Positions 34,443 to 46,292 of a stretch of 64,000 nt of DNA are shown piece by piece; the stretch's first letter is position 1, and each line of letters opens with the position of its first letter. The stretch is from positions 682,001-746,000 of the forward strand of contig JAGIBL010000001.1 in the NCBI GenBank assembly GCA_017744365.1, in the 5' to 3' direction. The position numbers and the translations under genes were made by a program. Under the pieces are notes generated by a model that was not told the DNA's origin, did no database searches, and worked only from the letters and a program-made list of their open reading frames with translations. The stretch comes from Nocardioidaceae bacterium. GTDB taxonomy: Bacteria > Actinomycetota > Actinomycetes > Propionibacteriales > Nocardioidaceae.

Positions 34443-35693
34443 TTGCGCATCGCACTCGTGTCCTACCGCAGCAAACCGCACTGCGGGGGACAGGGCGTCT
34501 ACGTCCGCCACCTCAGTCGCGAGCTGACCGCTCTCGGGCACACCGTGGAGGTGTTCTCCGGTCAGCCCTACCCCGAGCTCGACGAGGGCGTGGCGCTGAC
34601 CAAGGTCCCCTCCCTCGACCTCTACCGCGAGCCCGACCCCTTTCGGATGGTCTGGCCCTGGGAGTTCCGCGACCTGATCGACGCTCAGGAGTTCGCGATC
34701 ATGTGCACCGCGGGCTTCCCGGAGCCGCGCACCTTCGCCAAGCGCCTGTTCAAGGTGATGAAGACCCGCAAGGACGACTTCGACGTCGTCCACGACAACC
34801 AGGTGCTCGCCCACGGCATCCTCAAGCTCGAGGAGCTCGGCCTGCCGGTGCTCACCACCGTGCACCACCCGATCACCTTCGACCGCCGCGTCGACATCGC
34901 CGCGGCCCCGACGCTGCGCAAGAAGCTCTCGCTGCGCCGCTGGTACGGCTTCCTGCGGATGCAGGGCTCCGTCGTACGACGGGCCCGTTGGATCCTGCTG
35001 CCGAGCGAGTCCTCGGCTCGCGACGCGGCCAAGGACTTCGGCGCCGACCCGGCCAAGATGCAGGTGATCCCGCTCGGCGTGGACGACTGCTTCGTGCCGC
35101 CGACCGAGCCGCGGGTGCCGGGCCGGCTGGTCGCGATGGCCAGCGCCGATGCCCCGATGAAGGGCATCGCCACGCTGCTCGAGGCGTTCGCCAAGCTGCG
35201 CACCGAGCGCGACCTGGAGCTGCTGCTGGTCACCAAGCCGACCCCGGGTGGGCGCACCGAGCAGCTCATCGACTCCCTCGGCATCGGCGAGCACGTCCGG
35301 TTCGTCAACGGAATCTCCGACGAGGAGCTGGTGAAGGTGATGGGTTCCGCGGAGCTGGCCTGCGTGCCGTCGCTCTACGAGGGCTTCTCGCTGCCGACCG
35401 CGGAGCTGATGGCCTGCGAGACCCCGCTGGTGGTCAGCCGCACCGGCGCCATCCCGGAGGTGGTCGGGCCCGAGGGACTCTGCGCGGACATGGTCACCCC
35501 CGGCGACGTCGGCGAGCTGGCCAACGCCATCGCGGCGCTGCTCGACGACCCGGAGCGCCGGGCGCGGATGGGCAAGGCCGGCCGCGCGCGGGCCCAGGAG
35601 CTGTTCAGCTGGCGCGCAGTCGCCAAGGCCACCGCCGCCGCCTACGAGCACGTGATCGCCGACTACGAGAAGGACCACCATGCTGACCGTTGA
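34443..35693 (+). CDS. Glycosyltransferase family 4 protein
   Basis: The TTG at 34443 follows a purine-rich GAAAGGGCGGG site and yields 416 residues. The N-terminal domain has the GGQGVYVRHLSRELTALGH motif of GT4 enzymes and the C-terminal domain the EGFSLPTAELMACETPLVVS nucleotide-sugar-binding motif with its two acidic residues. It probably moves a sugar or sugar phosphate to a lipid or secondary metabolite. It overlaps the methyltransferase gene by 14 bases, forming a tight three-gene operon behind a KstR-type site. Confidence 0.82.
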   Translation: MRIALVSYRSKPHCGGQGVYVRHLSRELTALGHTVEVFSGQPYPELDEGVALTKVPSLDLYREPDPFRMVWPWEFRDLIDAQEFAIMCTAGFPEPRTFAKRLFKVMKTRKDDFDVVHDNQVLAHGILKLEELGLPVLTTVHHPITFDRRVDIAAAPTLRKKLSLRRWYGFLRMQGSVVRRARWILLPSESSARDAAKDFGADPAKMQVIPLGVDDCFVPPTEPRVPGRLVAMASADAPMKGIATLLEAFAKLRTERDLELLLVTKPTPGGRTEQLIDSLGIGEHVRFVNGISDEELVKVMGSAELACVPSLYEGFSLPTAELMACETPLVVSRTGAIPEVVGPEGLCADMVTPGDVGELANAIAALLDDPERRARMGKAGRARAQELFSWRAVAKATAAAYEHVIADYEKDHHADR

Positions 35694-36408
35694 CTTCGAC
35701 CGCCTCGGCCTGCTGCCCGGTGACCGTGTCATCGACATGGGCTGCGGCGCCGGCCGGCACGCCTTCGAGATGTACCGCCGCGGCGCCGACGTGATCGCCT
35801 TCGACCAGGACGCCGACGAGCTCGCCGGCGTGCTGGAGCTGTTCGGCGCGATGAAGGAGGCCGGCGAGGTCCCCGTGGGCGCGGCCGCCGACATCAAGGA
35901 GGGCGACGCGCTGGCGCTGCCGTTCGCGGACGGCGAGTTCGACCGGGTGGTGGCCTCGGAGGTGCTCGAGCACATCCACGACGACCACACCGCGATCAAG
36001 GAGCTGATCCGGGTGCTGCGCCCCGGCGGCACGATGGCGATCACGGTGCCGCGCTGGCTGCCCGAGGTCATCAACTGGCGGCTCTCCGACGACTACCACA
36101 ACGCCCCGGGCGGCCACATCCGCATCTACACCGACCACGAGCTGAAGTGGAAGTTCGTGAACGCCGGCATGGAGTTCGAGGGCAAGGCGCACGCGCACGG
36201 CCTGCACGCGCCGTACTGGTGGCTCAAGAGCGCCGTCGGCGTGGACAAGGACGACCACCCGCTGGTGAAGGCGTACCACCAGGTGCTCGTCTGGGACATC
36301 ATGAAGACGCCGCGCTGGTCGACGCTGACCGGGCTCGCGGAGAAGGCGCTCAACCCGCTCATCGGGAAGAGCATGGTGTTGTACTTCCGCAAGCCCGAGA
36401 GCGCATGA
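35680..36408 (+). CDS. Class I SAM-dependent methyltransferase
   Basis: The 242-residue protein has motif I VIDMGCGAGRHAFEM (residues 18-32), the acidic FDQDAD loop, and VASEVLEHIHDD, all typical of Methyltransf_11-type enzymes. A long C-terminal region rich in Trp, Tyr and His may bind the substrate. It is encoded between the glycosyltransferase and the cyclase-like protein, overlapping both, so its target is probably the same glycoconjugate. Confidence 0.82.
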   Translation: MLTVDFDRLGLLPGDRVIDMGCGAGRHAFEMYRRGADVIAFDQDADELAGVLELFGAMKEAGEVPVGAAADIKEGDALALPFADGEFDRVVASEVLEHIHDDHTAIKELIRVLRPGGTMAITVPRWLPEVINWRLSDDYHNAPGGHIRIYTDHELKWKFVNAGMEFEGKAHAHGLHAPYWWLKSAVGVDKDDHPLVKAYHQVLVWDIMKTPRWSTLTGLAEKALNPLIGKSMVLYFRKPESA

Positions 36409-37490
36409 CCTCTCGCGTTCCTGCCGTCGACGGCGTCCTGACCTCGGATCAGGTCGCCCGCACGGCCGCGTCCATCGAGGCGATGCAGGAGCCCTCGGGC
36501 GCGATCCCGTGGACGTACGGCGAGAAGACCGACGTCTGGAACCACGTCGAGGGCGCGATGGCGCTGCTCGTCGGGGGCCGGGTCGAGGCCGCCGAGCGCG
36601 CCTACGCCTGGTGCGCGCGCACCCAGCGGGCCGACGGCTCCTGGCCGATGGAGGTCGTGGCCGGCGAGGTCCGGGACGCGTCGGGGGAGACGAACATGTC
36701 GGCGTACCTGGCCGTCGGCATCTGGCACCACTGGCTGCTGCGCCGCGACCTCGTCTTCACCGCACGCATGTGGCCCGTCGTACGGCGGGCGCTGGACTTC
36801 GTGGTCGGCCTGCAGCTCGACTGGGGCGGCATCGCCTGGTCGCAGGAGTGGGATGCCGACGAGCCCGCCAAGGTCAACGAGGAGGCGCTCCTCGCGGGCT
36901 CCTCGAGCATCTACCAGGCGCTGCGCGCCGGGGTGGCGCTGGCCGACCTGATGGACGACCCGCAGCCGGACTGGGAGCTGGCCGGCGGCCGCCTCGGGCA
37001 CGCGCTGCGCCACCACCGCGACGCGTTCCTGGACAAGTCCGAGTTCTCGATGGACTGGTACTACCCGGTGCTCGGCGGCGCGGTCCGCGGGGCCGCCGCG
37101 GTCGAGCTCATCGAGCGCGGCTGGGACACCTTCGTGGTGCCCGGGCTCGGCATCCGCTGCGTGAGCACCAACGACTGGGTGACCGGCGCGGAGACCTGCG
37201 AGCTGGTGATGTCGCTGGACGCGATCGGCGACCACGAGCGCGCGCTGGAGCAGTTCGCCGCGATGCAGCACCTGCGCGCCGAGGACGGGCGGTACTGGAC
37301 CGGGTACGTCTGGCCGGACCAGGTGAACTGGCCGCACGAGCACACGTCGTACACGGCCGCCGCGGTGGTGCTCGCCGCCGACGAGCTCTCCCGGACCACC
37401 CCGGGCTCGGGGATCATGCGGGGAGACACGCTGGCGCCGCACTTCGAGGAGATCGCGCTGGAGTGCGGCTGCACCCGGCTGCCCGTGTGA
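36405..37490 (+). CDS. Prenyltransferase/squalene cyclase-fold protein
   Basis: The 361-residue protein consists of helical repeats with the pattern seen in the alpha-alpha toroid of terpene cyclases and prenyltransferases: SGAIPWTYGEKTDVWNHVEGAM, RADGSWPMEV and DGRYWTGYVW. I do not see the DCTAE or DxDD acid of squalene-type cyclases, so catalysis in that sense is doubtful. A glycoside-binding or hydrolase toroid is an alternative. It starts within the methyltransferase stop codon and ends the trio. Confidence 0.7.
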   Translation: MTSRVPAVDGVLTSDQVARTAASIEAMQEPSGAIPWTYGEKTDVWNHVEGAMALLVGGRVEAAERAYAWCARTQRADGSWPMEVVAGEVRDASGETNMSAYLAVGIWHHWLLRRDLVFTARMWPVVRRALDFVVGLQLDWGGIAWSQEWDADEPAKVNEEALLAGSSSIYQALRAGVALADLMDDPQPDWELAGGRLGHALRHHRDAFLDKSEFSMDWYYPVLGGAVRGAAAVELIERGWDTFVVPGLGIRCVSTNDWVTGAETCELVMSLDAIGDHERALEQFAAMQHLRAEDGRYWTGYVWPDQVNWPHEHTSYTAAAVVLAADELSRTTPGSGIMRGDTLAPHFEEIALECGCTRLPV

Positions 37491-37532
37491 GCCGCCCGTC
37501 TGAAGGTCCTGGTCCATCTGGGCCATGAAGTC

Positions 37533-37554
37533 CTGACCGATCAGGTTCGGTCAG
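37533..37554. repeat. CTGACCGA...TCGGTCAG inverted repeat
   Basis: Perfect 8-bp arms flank a six-base spacer, 42 bases after the cyclase-like gene and about 80 bases before the kinase start. It may be a terminator for the trio or an operator for the kinase. The outer half-sites CTGACCG and CGGTCAG recur at 44601-44616. Confidence 0.5.
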
Positions 37555-37635
37555 TCCCTTCTCGTGGGTCTTATGTCCCATTTACCCTTGTTGTGGAGTT
37601 CGCGCACGCGGAGGTTCCGCGCAAGGAGGGCAGGG

Positions 37636-40425
37636 ATGCAGGCCGGCACCCATCGGCTGATCGTCGAGTCGTCGCTCGACGGTCTGTGGCTGGTGGACGC
37701 GCACGGCCGCACCCTGTTCGCGAACGCCCGCGTCGGCGAGCTGCTCGGCCGCACCGCGGCGGAGGTCGACGCGATCGGCGTCGCCGACGTGCTCGACGAG
37801 CGCGACCGGCTCTGCTTCGAGGCCCGGCTGGCCGCCCTCGGGCACCGCGAGACCGACGTGCTCGACGCGGTCGACACCGAGCGCGTCTACCGGCGGCCGG
37901 ACGGCAGCGGGGTCCCGCTGATGGTCAGCGAGCAGCCCCTGTACGACGACGCCGGCGGCCTGGTCGGCTACCTGCACCGGCTCACCGACGACAGCCGCCG
38001 CCGCGCGCTGACCGAGGAGCTGCGCCGCAGCCGCTCCCAGCTGGCCGAGGCGCAGGCGATCGCCCGGCTGGGCAGCTGGGAGATCTGCACGGACCCCGAG
38101 CGGGTCAGCTGGTCCCAGGGCATGTACGACCTGCTCGGCGTGGACGCGGAGACGTTCGAGGCCGGCCCGGAGGCCTTCTTCGGCCAGCTCGTCGAGGCGG
38201 ACCGGGAGCCGATCCGGCGGATCTGGGAGCGGGTCTTCGTCGAGCCGGGCGAGCACCGCATCGACGTCCGGGTGCGCCGGCCCGACGGCGCGGTCCGCTG
38301 GGTGCGCGCGGTCGGCCAGGTGCTGGAGTGGGCCGCGGACGGCAGCGCGCTGCGGATCGGCGGCACCGTCCAGGACATCCACGACCTCAAGGAGGCCGAG
38401 CTCAACCTGCTCGACTCGGTCGAGGTCAACACGCTCATGCAGTTCATCGCGACCACCGCCAACGAGGCCACCACCTTCGACGAGGCGCTGGCCTCCTCGC
38501 GCGAGCTGCTGCTCGCGCACCCGGACTGGCTGCGCGGGGTCGCCTTCGACGTGACCCCGGCAGGCCCGCGGTTCCGCCCGGTGCGCGCCGACGACGAGAT
38601 CGTCCCGGCCGCGGTCGAGCTGGCCGTCGCCGAGCAGGTGCTCGCCACCGGCGGACTCGTCTTCGAGGAGACGGTGCGCCCGCAGCACCCGCTCATCGGC
38701 TTCCCGATCGCCATCCACGGCGAGCCGCTGGTGGTGCTGGTCATCACCAACCGGTCGCCGTTCGTGAGGCACGCGATGATGACCTCGCTGGTCTCCCAGG
38801 TGGCCGGCCAGCTGGCCCAGGTGGCGCTGCGCGAGGAGGCCGCCGCCGAGCTGGCCGCCGCGCGCGACCTGGCGATGGCGGCCTCGCTGGCGAAGTCGGA
38901 GTTCCTGGCCACGATGAGCCACGAGATCCGGACCCCGCTCAACGGCGTGCTCGGCCTGACCGACCTGCTGCTGCACACCGACCTGGACGCCAAGCAGCGC
39001 GAGCTGGCCGAGGCGATGCAGGGCGCGGGCCGGGCGCTGCAGGTGCTCATCAGCGACATCCTGGACTTCTCCAAGATCGAGGCCGGCGGCCTGGAGCTGG
39101 AGGAGGTCGAGTTCCAGCCCGCGGTCGTTGTCGGCGGCACCCGGGAGCTGTTCGCCGAGGCCGCCCGCGCCCGCAACGTCTCCCTGGAGGTCGAGCTCGA
39201 CGAGGACGTGCCGGACCGGCTCTCCGGCGACCCCGGCCGGCTCAGCCAGGTGCTCGCCAACCTGGTCTCCAACGCGATCAAGTTCACCCAGGACGGCCGC
39301 GTCGTGATCCGGGTGGGCGCCGCCCCGGAGGACGACGAGGTGGTGCTGCGCGTCGAGGTGGCCGACACCGGCATCGGCATGGACCCCGAGCAGCTCGCCC
39401 GGATCTTCCAGCCGTTCCGGCAGGCCGACGCGTCCACGACCCGCAACTTCGGCGGCACCGGCCTCGGCCTGACCATCGCGCACCGGCTCGCCGGCGCCCT
39501 CGGCGGCCAGATCGGGGTGCGCAGCAGCACCGGCCGGGGCAGCACGTTCTGGTTCACCGCCCGGTTCCGCCAGCCGCTCGAGGTCCCCGAGCTCGCCGGC
39601 CGGGCCGAGCTGGCCGGGGCCGAGCGCCGCGGCGGGGGGCACGTCCTCGTGGTCGAGGACAACGAGGTCAACCAGCTCGTCGCGGTCGGGATGCTCAACA
39701 TCCTCGGCTACACCTCCGAGGTCGCCGCCGACGGTGCCGCGGCCGCCGCGCGCGCGGCCGGGGGCCGGTTCGACGCGGTGCTGATGGACCTGCAGATGCC
39801 GCGGCTGGACGGCTACGCGGCGACCCGGCTGATCCGGGGGTCCGAGCCGTCCGGCGTGCGGGTGCCGATCATCGCGCTGACCGCGTCGGCGACCGCGGGG
39901 GAGCAGGAGCGCTGCCTGGCCGCGGGGATGACCGGGTTCCTGTCCAAGCCGGTGGGCCTGGAGGCGCTCGGCAAGGTGCTCCACGACCAGCTGCTGTTCA
40001 CCTCGCGCGCGACGGCGACCGCCCAGGCGTCCGCCCAGCCCGAGGAGCCGCCGGCGCGCACGCAGGTGCTCGATCCGAGCCGGCTCGAGGAGCTGATCGC
40101 GATGGGGGCCGAGGCGGTGCCGCTGGTCCGGCGGGCGGTCGACAACTTCATCGCCTCCTGCCCCGAGCAGGTCGCCGACCTGCGGACCTGCTGGGCCGAC
40201 GAGGACGCCGGCAGCATGCGGGCCGCCGCGCACAAGCTCAAGGGAAGTGCTGCCAACCTCGGCGCCGGCCGGCTCGCCGAGCTGGCCCGGGTGGTCGAGG
40301 AGCTGGCCGAGGCGGGCGACCTCGAGGAGGCCGGCGCGATGCTCGACCAGCTCGAGATCGGCGCCAAGGAGGCAGTGCTGGCGCTGTCCTCGTTCGAGAT
40401 CGTCGCCGGGCCGCGCTCGGCCTGA
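37636..40425 (+). CDS. Cytosolic hybrid sensor histidine kinase (PAS-PAS-GAF-HisKA-HATPase-REC-Hpt)
   Basis: The ATG at 37636 follows AAGGAGG and gives 929 residues with no membrane span. Two PAS domains (about 5-110 and 140-255) and a GAF-like domain (265-395) lead to the kinase core. His429 is in MSHEIRTPLNG, the ATPase N-box NLVSNAIKFT is near 542, and GGTGLGLTIA follows. A receiver domain has Asp718 in VLMDLQMP, and a C-terminal Hpt domain has His866 in AAHKLKGSAANLGA. The protein therefore holds a whole phosphorelay. No partner response regulator is nearby. The ligand sensed is unknown. Confidence 0.9.
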   Translation: MQAGTHRLIVESSLDGLWLVDAHGRTLFANARVGELLGRTAAEVDAIGVADVLDERDRLCFEARLAALGHRETDVLDAVDTERVYRRPDGSGVPLMVSEQPLYDDAGGLVGYLHRLTDDSRRRALTEELRRSRSQLAEAQAIARLGSWEICTDPERVSWSQGMYDLLGVDAETFEAGPEAFFGQLVEADREPIRRIWERVFVEPGEHRIDVRVRRPDGAVRWVRAVGQVLEWAADGSALRIGGTVQDIHDLKEAELNLLDSVEVNTLMQFIATTANEATTFDEALASSRELLLAHPDWLRGVAFDVTPAGPRFRPVRADDEIVPAAVELAVAEQVLATGGLVFEETVRPQHPLIGFPIAIHGEPLVVLVITNRSPFVRHAMMTSLVSQVAGQLAQVALREEAAAELAAARDLAMAASLAKSEFLATMSHEIRTPLNGVLGLTDLLLHTDLDAKQRELAEAMQGAGRALQVLISDILDFSKIEAGGLELEEVEFQPAVVVGGTRELFAEAARARNVSLEVELDEDVPDRLSGDPGRLSQVLANLVSNAIKFTQDGRVVIRVGAAPEDDEVVLRVEVADTGIGMDPEQLARIFQPFRQADASTTRNFGGTGLGLTIAHRLAGALGGQIGVRSSTGRGSTFWFTARFRQPLEVPELAGRAELAGAERRGGGHVLVVEDNEVNQLVAVGMLNILGYTSEVAADGAAAAARAAGGRFDAVLMDLQMPRLDGYAATRLIRGSEPSGVRVPIIALTASATAGEQERCLAAGMTGFLSKPVGLEALGKVLHDQLLFTSRATATAQASAQPEEPPARTQVLDPSRLEELIAMGAEAVPLVRRAVDNFIASCPEQVADLRTCWADEDAGSMRAAAHKLKGSAANLGAGRLAELARVVEELAEAGDLEEAGAMLDQLEIGAKEAVLALSSFEIVAGPRSA

Positions 40426-40432
40426 CCCGCCG

Positions 40433-43244
<2,812 letters not shown>

Positions 43245-43300
43245 TCTGAGTCGTGCGGCACACGGTGTCCGATCTGCGCCTCCGGCGCGGGGAGGTCTTG

Positions 43301-43345
43301 AGGAACGTGGCCGGCGAGCGGCTGCTGGGGCTACCGCGCGGCTGA
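43301..43345 (+). pseudogene. Displaced second copy of the fadE34 3-prime end
   Basis: These 45 bases read RNVAGERLLGLPRG followed by TGA, the same 14 residues and stop that end fadE34 at 43200-43244. Nine of the 14 codons differ, all synonymously, so the copies come from diverged homologues rather than a recent duplication. There is no start codon or upstream coding sequence. The convergent esterase gene ends inside it. Confidence 0.8.
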
Positions 43346-44578
43346 GACCGCGTCCGTCTCGGTCGCCGTCCGGCGGTTGGCGCGGTGCCACTCCAGCCAG
43401 CGCTCGACCGCCCGGATGATGTGCTGGCTGCGGATCGAGGAGAACACCTCGAACGCGTGCTGGGTGTTGGGCAGCTCCAGGTAGGTGACCACCGCGGTGG
43501 AGACCTCGCGCAGCTTCTGCACGAACGCGCGCGCCTGCCGGACCGAGACCAGCCCGTCGTGGACGCCGTGGATCACGAAGAAGTCCGGCGCGTCGGCGCT
43601 CACGTGCGCGATCGGCGAGGCCAGCTCGAACGCGGCCAGCTCGGTCTTCGGGTCGGCCTTGAACACCCGCGGCGCCAGGAACAGGTCGCGCATCTCGACG
43701 GCGGCGCGGTCGCCGGTGATCCCGCCCAGGTCGTAGACGCCGTAGAACGGCACGCACGCCGAGACGCGGGTGTCGGCGTCCTCGAAGCCCGGCTGGTACT
43801 CCTTCACCTCGGGCGTGAGCGCGGCCAGCGCGGCCAGGTGCCCGCCCGCCGAGCCGCCGGTGATGACCAGGTACGACGGGTCGCCGCCGTAGGACGCGAT
43901 GTTGTCGCGCACCCAGGCGATCGCCTTCTTCACGTCCACGATCTGCGCCGGGAACGGGTGCTTGGGCGCGAGCCGGTAGTTGATCGCCACGCAGACCCAG
44001 CCGCGCGCGGCCATCCGGTTCATCAGGATCAGGCCCTGCTGGGCCTTGTCGCCGATGGTCCAGCCGCCGCCGTGCACCTGGATCAGCACCGGCGCGTTCG
44101 TCAGGTCGAGGCCCTCGGGGCGATAGATGTCGAGCCGCGCGCGGCTGCCGCCCTCGCGGTAGCTGATGTCGCGGATCACCTCGACGCCGGGCTTGGCCAG
44201 CGCGAACGGGCGGGCCAGATCGCGCAGCGGCGTCTTCAGGTCCGCGTCCGCGGGCCGGTCCGGGATCTGGTCGAGGTAGTCCGCGCCGAGGGAGTCCTGG
44301 AGCTGGGCCTCGGCGAGCTCGCCGGCCCGGCGTGCGTGCGAGATCGCGTACGCCAGCCCGGCCGCACTCGCCCCGGCCAGCAGCATCCCCGTCTTGGAGG
44401 CCTTGCCGCGCACCAGCGCCTGGGCGGTGTCGAGGGCGGTGAGGCCGAGCAGCTGCGGCGCGAGCTCGCCGGTCGGCCAGCCGAAGGCGAACCCGAGGGC
44501 GGCGAGCCGGCCCCGGGGCGGACGCAGCGCGTTGGCGGTGAGCGCGGCGGTGACGATCTGACGACGCAGGTACCCCAT
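43331..44578 (-). CDS. Alpha/beta hydrolase, HSL/LipC-like esterase
   Basis: The 415-residue protein has an N-terminal region of about 130 residues with hydrophobic stretches. The hydrolase domain follows, with the oxyanion motif HGGGW (His169), the nucleophile motif GGSAGG near residue 240 and a probable catalytic histidine in NTQHAFE. This is the hormone-sensitive-lipase family, which includes actinobacterial carboxylesterases that act on short acyl or steroid esters. The last five codons overlap the displaced fadE34 fragment. A palindrome 23 bases upstream may be its operator. Confidence 0.82.
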   Translation of the reverse strand: MGYLRRQIVTAALTANALRPPRGRLAALGFAFGWPTGELAPQLLGLTALDTAQALVRGKASKTGMLLAGASAAGLAYAISHARRAGELAEAQLQDSLGADYLDQIPDRPADADLKTPLRDLARPFALAKPGVEVIRDISYREGGSRARLDIYRPEGLDLTNAPVLIQVHGGGWTIGDKAQQGLILMNRMAARGWVCVAINYRLAPKHPFPAQIVDVKKAIAWVRDNIASYGGDPSYLVITGGSAGGHLAALAALTPEVKEYQPGFEDADTRVSACVPFYGVYDLGGITGDRAAVEMRDLFLAPRVFKADPKTELAAFELASPIAHVSADAPDFFVIHGVHDGLVSVRQARAFVQKLREVSTAVVTYLELPNTQHAFEVFSSIRSQHIIRAVERWLEWHRANRRTATETDAVSAAR

Positions 44579-44600
44579 GCGCTGACCCTACCCGGTGGCC

Positions 44601-44616
44601 CTGACCGGTCGGTCAG
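44601..44616. promoter_or_regulatory. CTGACCG-GT-CGGTCAG palindrome upstream of the esterase gene
   Basis: Perfect 7-bp arms with a two-base centre look like a TetR-type operator. It lies between the esterase gene and the divergent secreted-protein gene at 44705. No dedicated TetR gene is adjacent. The half-sites match those at 37533-37554. Confidence 0.5.
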
Positions 44617-44704
44617 TAGGGCGGAAGCGCGCGGTACGCCCTGGTCTGTACCAGTGTGTCCGCAAACATGACGGAACGCGCACCCAGCCCGGATACTCAC
44701 CGTC

Positions 44705-45433
44705 ATGCCGTCGCCGTCTCGGATCCTTCGCCTCGCGCTCGCTGCCGCGATCACGGGCGCGTGCGTCACCGGCACGCTGGCGGGTCCCGCCACGGCGCTG
44801 AGCGCACGCGTCGCCGACCCGTCGACCTCGCCGGCCAGCGCCGACGTGACCGGCGTGCGCTACATCGACGGCGAGGGCCGCACGGTCACCCGGGTGCACG
44901 TACGACGGCTGCCGCGCGCCGGCTCGGTGCTGGTGCGGATCGGCCCCGCCTCCGGGGTGCCCGGGTACGTCGCCCACGTGACCCGTACTCGCGCGGGCGT
45001 GCTCACCACCGCGCTGACCCGGGACGGGTCCGGCGTCGCCTGCCACCTGGACGCGACCTGGTCGCGCGCCGCCAACCTGGTCCAGGTCACCGTGCCGCAG
45101 TCCTGCCTCGACTTCGGCCGCTTCCTGGTCAAGCACCGGTTCCAGGCGGTCTTCCGCGCGGCGGCCGGGACCGACCGGGCCCCCGCGCGGATCGTCGGGC
45201 GCGGTGACTCACCCGGCTGCGTGACCGCGGCCGAGTCGGCCGCCCTGCGGCTCGGGCAGCGGATGGACGCGGTGCACGCCCGGTTCGACACCGCCGGCGT
45301 TCCCGAGCCCGCCGACCCGGGCACCGCGCTGCGCTCCTACCGGGGCTGCGCGCCCGGCACCGACTACGAGGTCCAGTACGCCGCCGGAGCCGTGGTGGGC
45401 TGGACCGTCCTCGGCGGCCCTCCGGTCGCCTGA
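44705..45433 (+). CDS. Secreted protein of unknown function
   Basis: The 242-residue product begins with a Sec signal peptide of about 32 residues ending near ATALSA. The mature domain has four cysteines, which could form two disulfides, and an all-beta-looking pattern (TGVRYIDGEGRTVTRVHVRRL). I do not recognise a family. An alternative is a cell-wall-associated structural protein, but no anchor motif is visible. Confidence 0.6.
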   Translation: MPSPSRILRLALAAAITGACVTGTLAGPATALSARVADPSTSPASADVTGVRYIDGEGRTVTRVHVRRLPRAGSVLVRIGPASGVPGYVAHVTRTRAGVLTTALTRDGSGVACHLDATWSRAANLVQVTVPQSCLDFGRFLVKHRFQAVFRAAAGTDRAPARIVGRGDSPGCVTAAESAALRLGQRMDAVHARFDTAGVPEPADPGTALRSYRGCAPGTDYEVQYAAGAVVGWTVLGGPPVA

Positions 45434-45434
45434 C

Positions 45435-45617
45435 CTACGCCGAGAGCCGCGTCGGTCGCGGGGCGAACCCGCCGCCGCAGTTCGGGCAGACGTTCCCGAG
45501 CTTCTCCACGCAGTCCGCGCAGAACGTGCACTCGTAGCTGCAGATCATCGCCACGGTCGACTCCGGCCGCAGGCCGACACCGCAGGACTCGCAGCTGGGA
45601 CGCATCTCCAGGGCCAT
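45435..45617 (-). CDS. DUF1272 zinc-binding small protein
   Basis: The ATG at 45617 gives 60 residues; a longer frame lacks family similarity upstream. It begins MALEMRPSCESCG and contains CSYECTFCADC and CPNCGGG, so eight or more cysteines could bind two zinc ions. The length and spacing fit DUF1272. The function is unknown. Confidence 0.85.
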   Translation of the reverse strand: MALEMRPSCESCGVGLRPESTVAMICSYECTFCADCVEKLGNVCPNCGGGFAPRPTRLSA

Positions 45618-45696
45618 GGGTCCAGGGTGGCGCGGCCGTGCCCGGGCGCGAAGGCCCGGGACTGCCAACCAGCGCCGGATTCAGGACGGTTGAGTT

Positions 45697-45708
45697 CGCC
45701 CATGGGCG
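45697..45708. promoter_or_regulatory. CGCCCATGGGCG palindrome upstream of the FMN reductase/MerR operon
   Basis: A perfect 12-bp palindrome lies 20 bases before the reductase start and next to a TAGCGT -10-like hexamer. It is a candidate binding site for the MerR regulator encoded in the same operon. Confidence 0.4.
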
Positions 45709-45728
45709 AGCTCCTAGCGTCCGGGGAC

Positions 45729-46292
45729 ATGAAGAAGACTGCCCAGGACCACGCCCTGCGAATCGCCCTGATCGTCGCCAGCGTGCGACAGCCGCGCGTG
45801 GCCGACTCTCTGCTCGCCTGGCTGACCGAGGCCCTCGCCGCGGTGCCCTGGCTCGACCTCGAGGTCATCGACCTGGCGACGGTCGACCTGGGCGCCGAGT
45901 CGTCCCCGATCGCCGGCCGGCTGGCGGCGGCGGACGCGTTCCTGCTGCTCACTCCGGAGTACAACCACAGCTTCCCCGGACCACTGAAGATCGCCATCGA
46001 CCGCCACCTCGCCGAGTGGGCCTACAAGCCGGTGGCGTTCGTCGGCTACGGTGCCGGTGCCGGTGGCGCCCGGGCTGTCGAGCAGCTGCGCGTGGTGTTC
46101 CCCGAGCTGCGCGCCACCACGACCCGGGAGGCCGTGCTGTTGACGGCGCCCTGGGAACGGCTGGATGAGTGCGGCCGGTTTCTCCCTGACGAGGGCATCG
46201 AGGCGGCCCTGGCCGGGACGATGACCGAGCTGCGCTGGTGGGCCGAGGCCCTGCGGGCCCGGCGGGATCTCGACCGGGTCGGTGCCGCGTGA
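45729..46292 (+). CDS. NADPH-dependent FMN reductase family protein
   Basis: The 187-residue protein has a flavodoxin-like fold: IALIVASVRQPRVADSL at the phosphate loop and TPEYNHSFPGPLKIAIDR, the family signature that binds the flavin. Family members reduce FMN, quinones or azo compounds. It overlaps the small membrane-protein gene by four bases and is probably controlled by the MerR protein two genes on. Confidence 0.83.
   Translation: MKKTAQDHALRIALIVASVRQPRVADSLLAWLTEALAAVPWLDLEVIDLATVDLGAESSPIAGRLAAADAFLLLTPEYNHSFPGPLKIAIDRHLAEWAYKPVAFVGYGAGAGGARAVEQLRVVFPELRATTTREAVLLTAPWERLDECGRFLPDEGIEAALAGTMTELRWWAEALRARRDLDRVGAA

Noticed and set aside
36405-37490. Squalene-hopene cyclase assignment for the toroid-fold protein
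   Set aside because: The protein is about half the usual size and the acidic catalytic motifs are not visible, so only a fold-level name is given.
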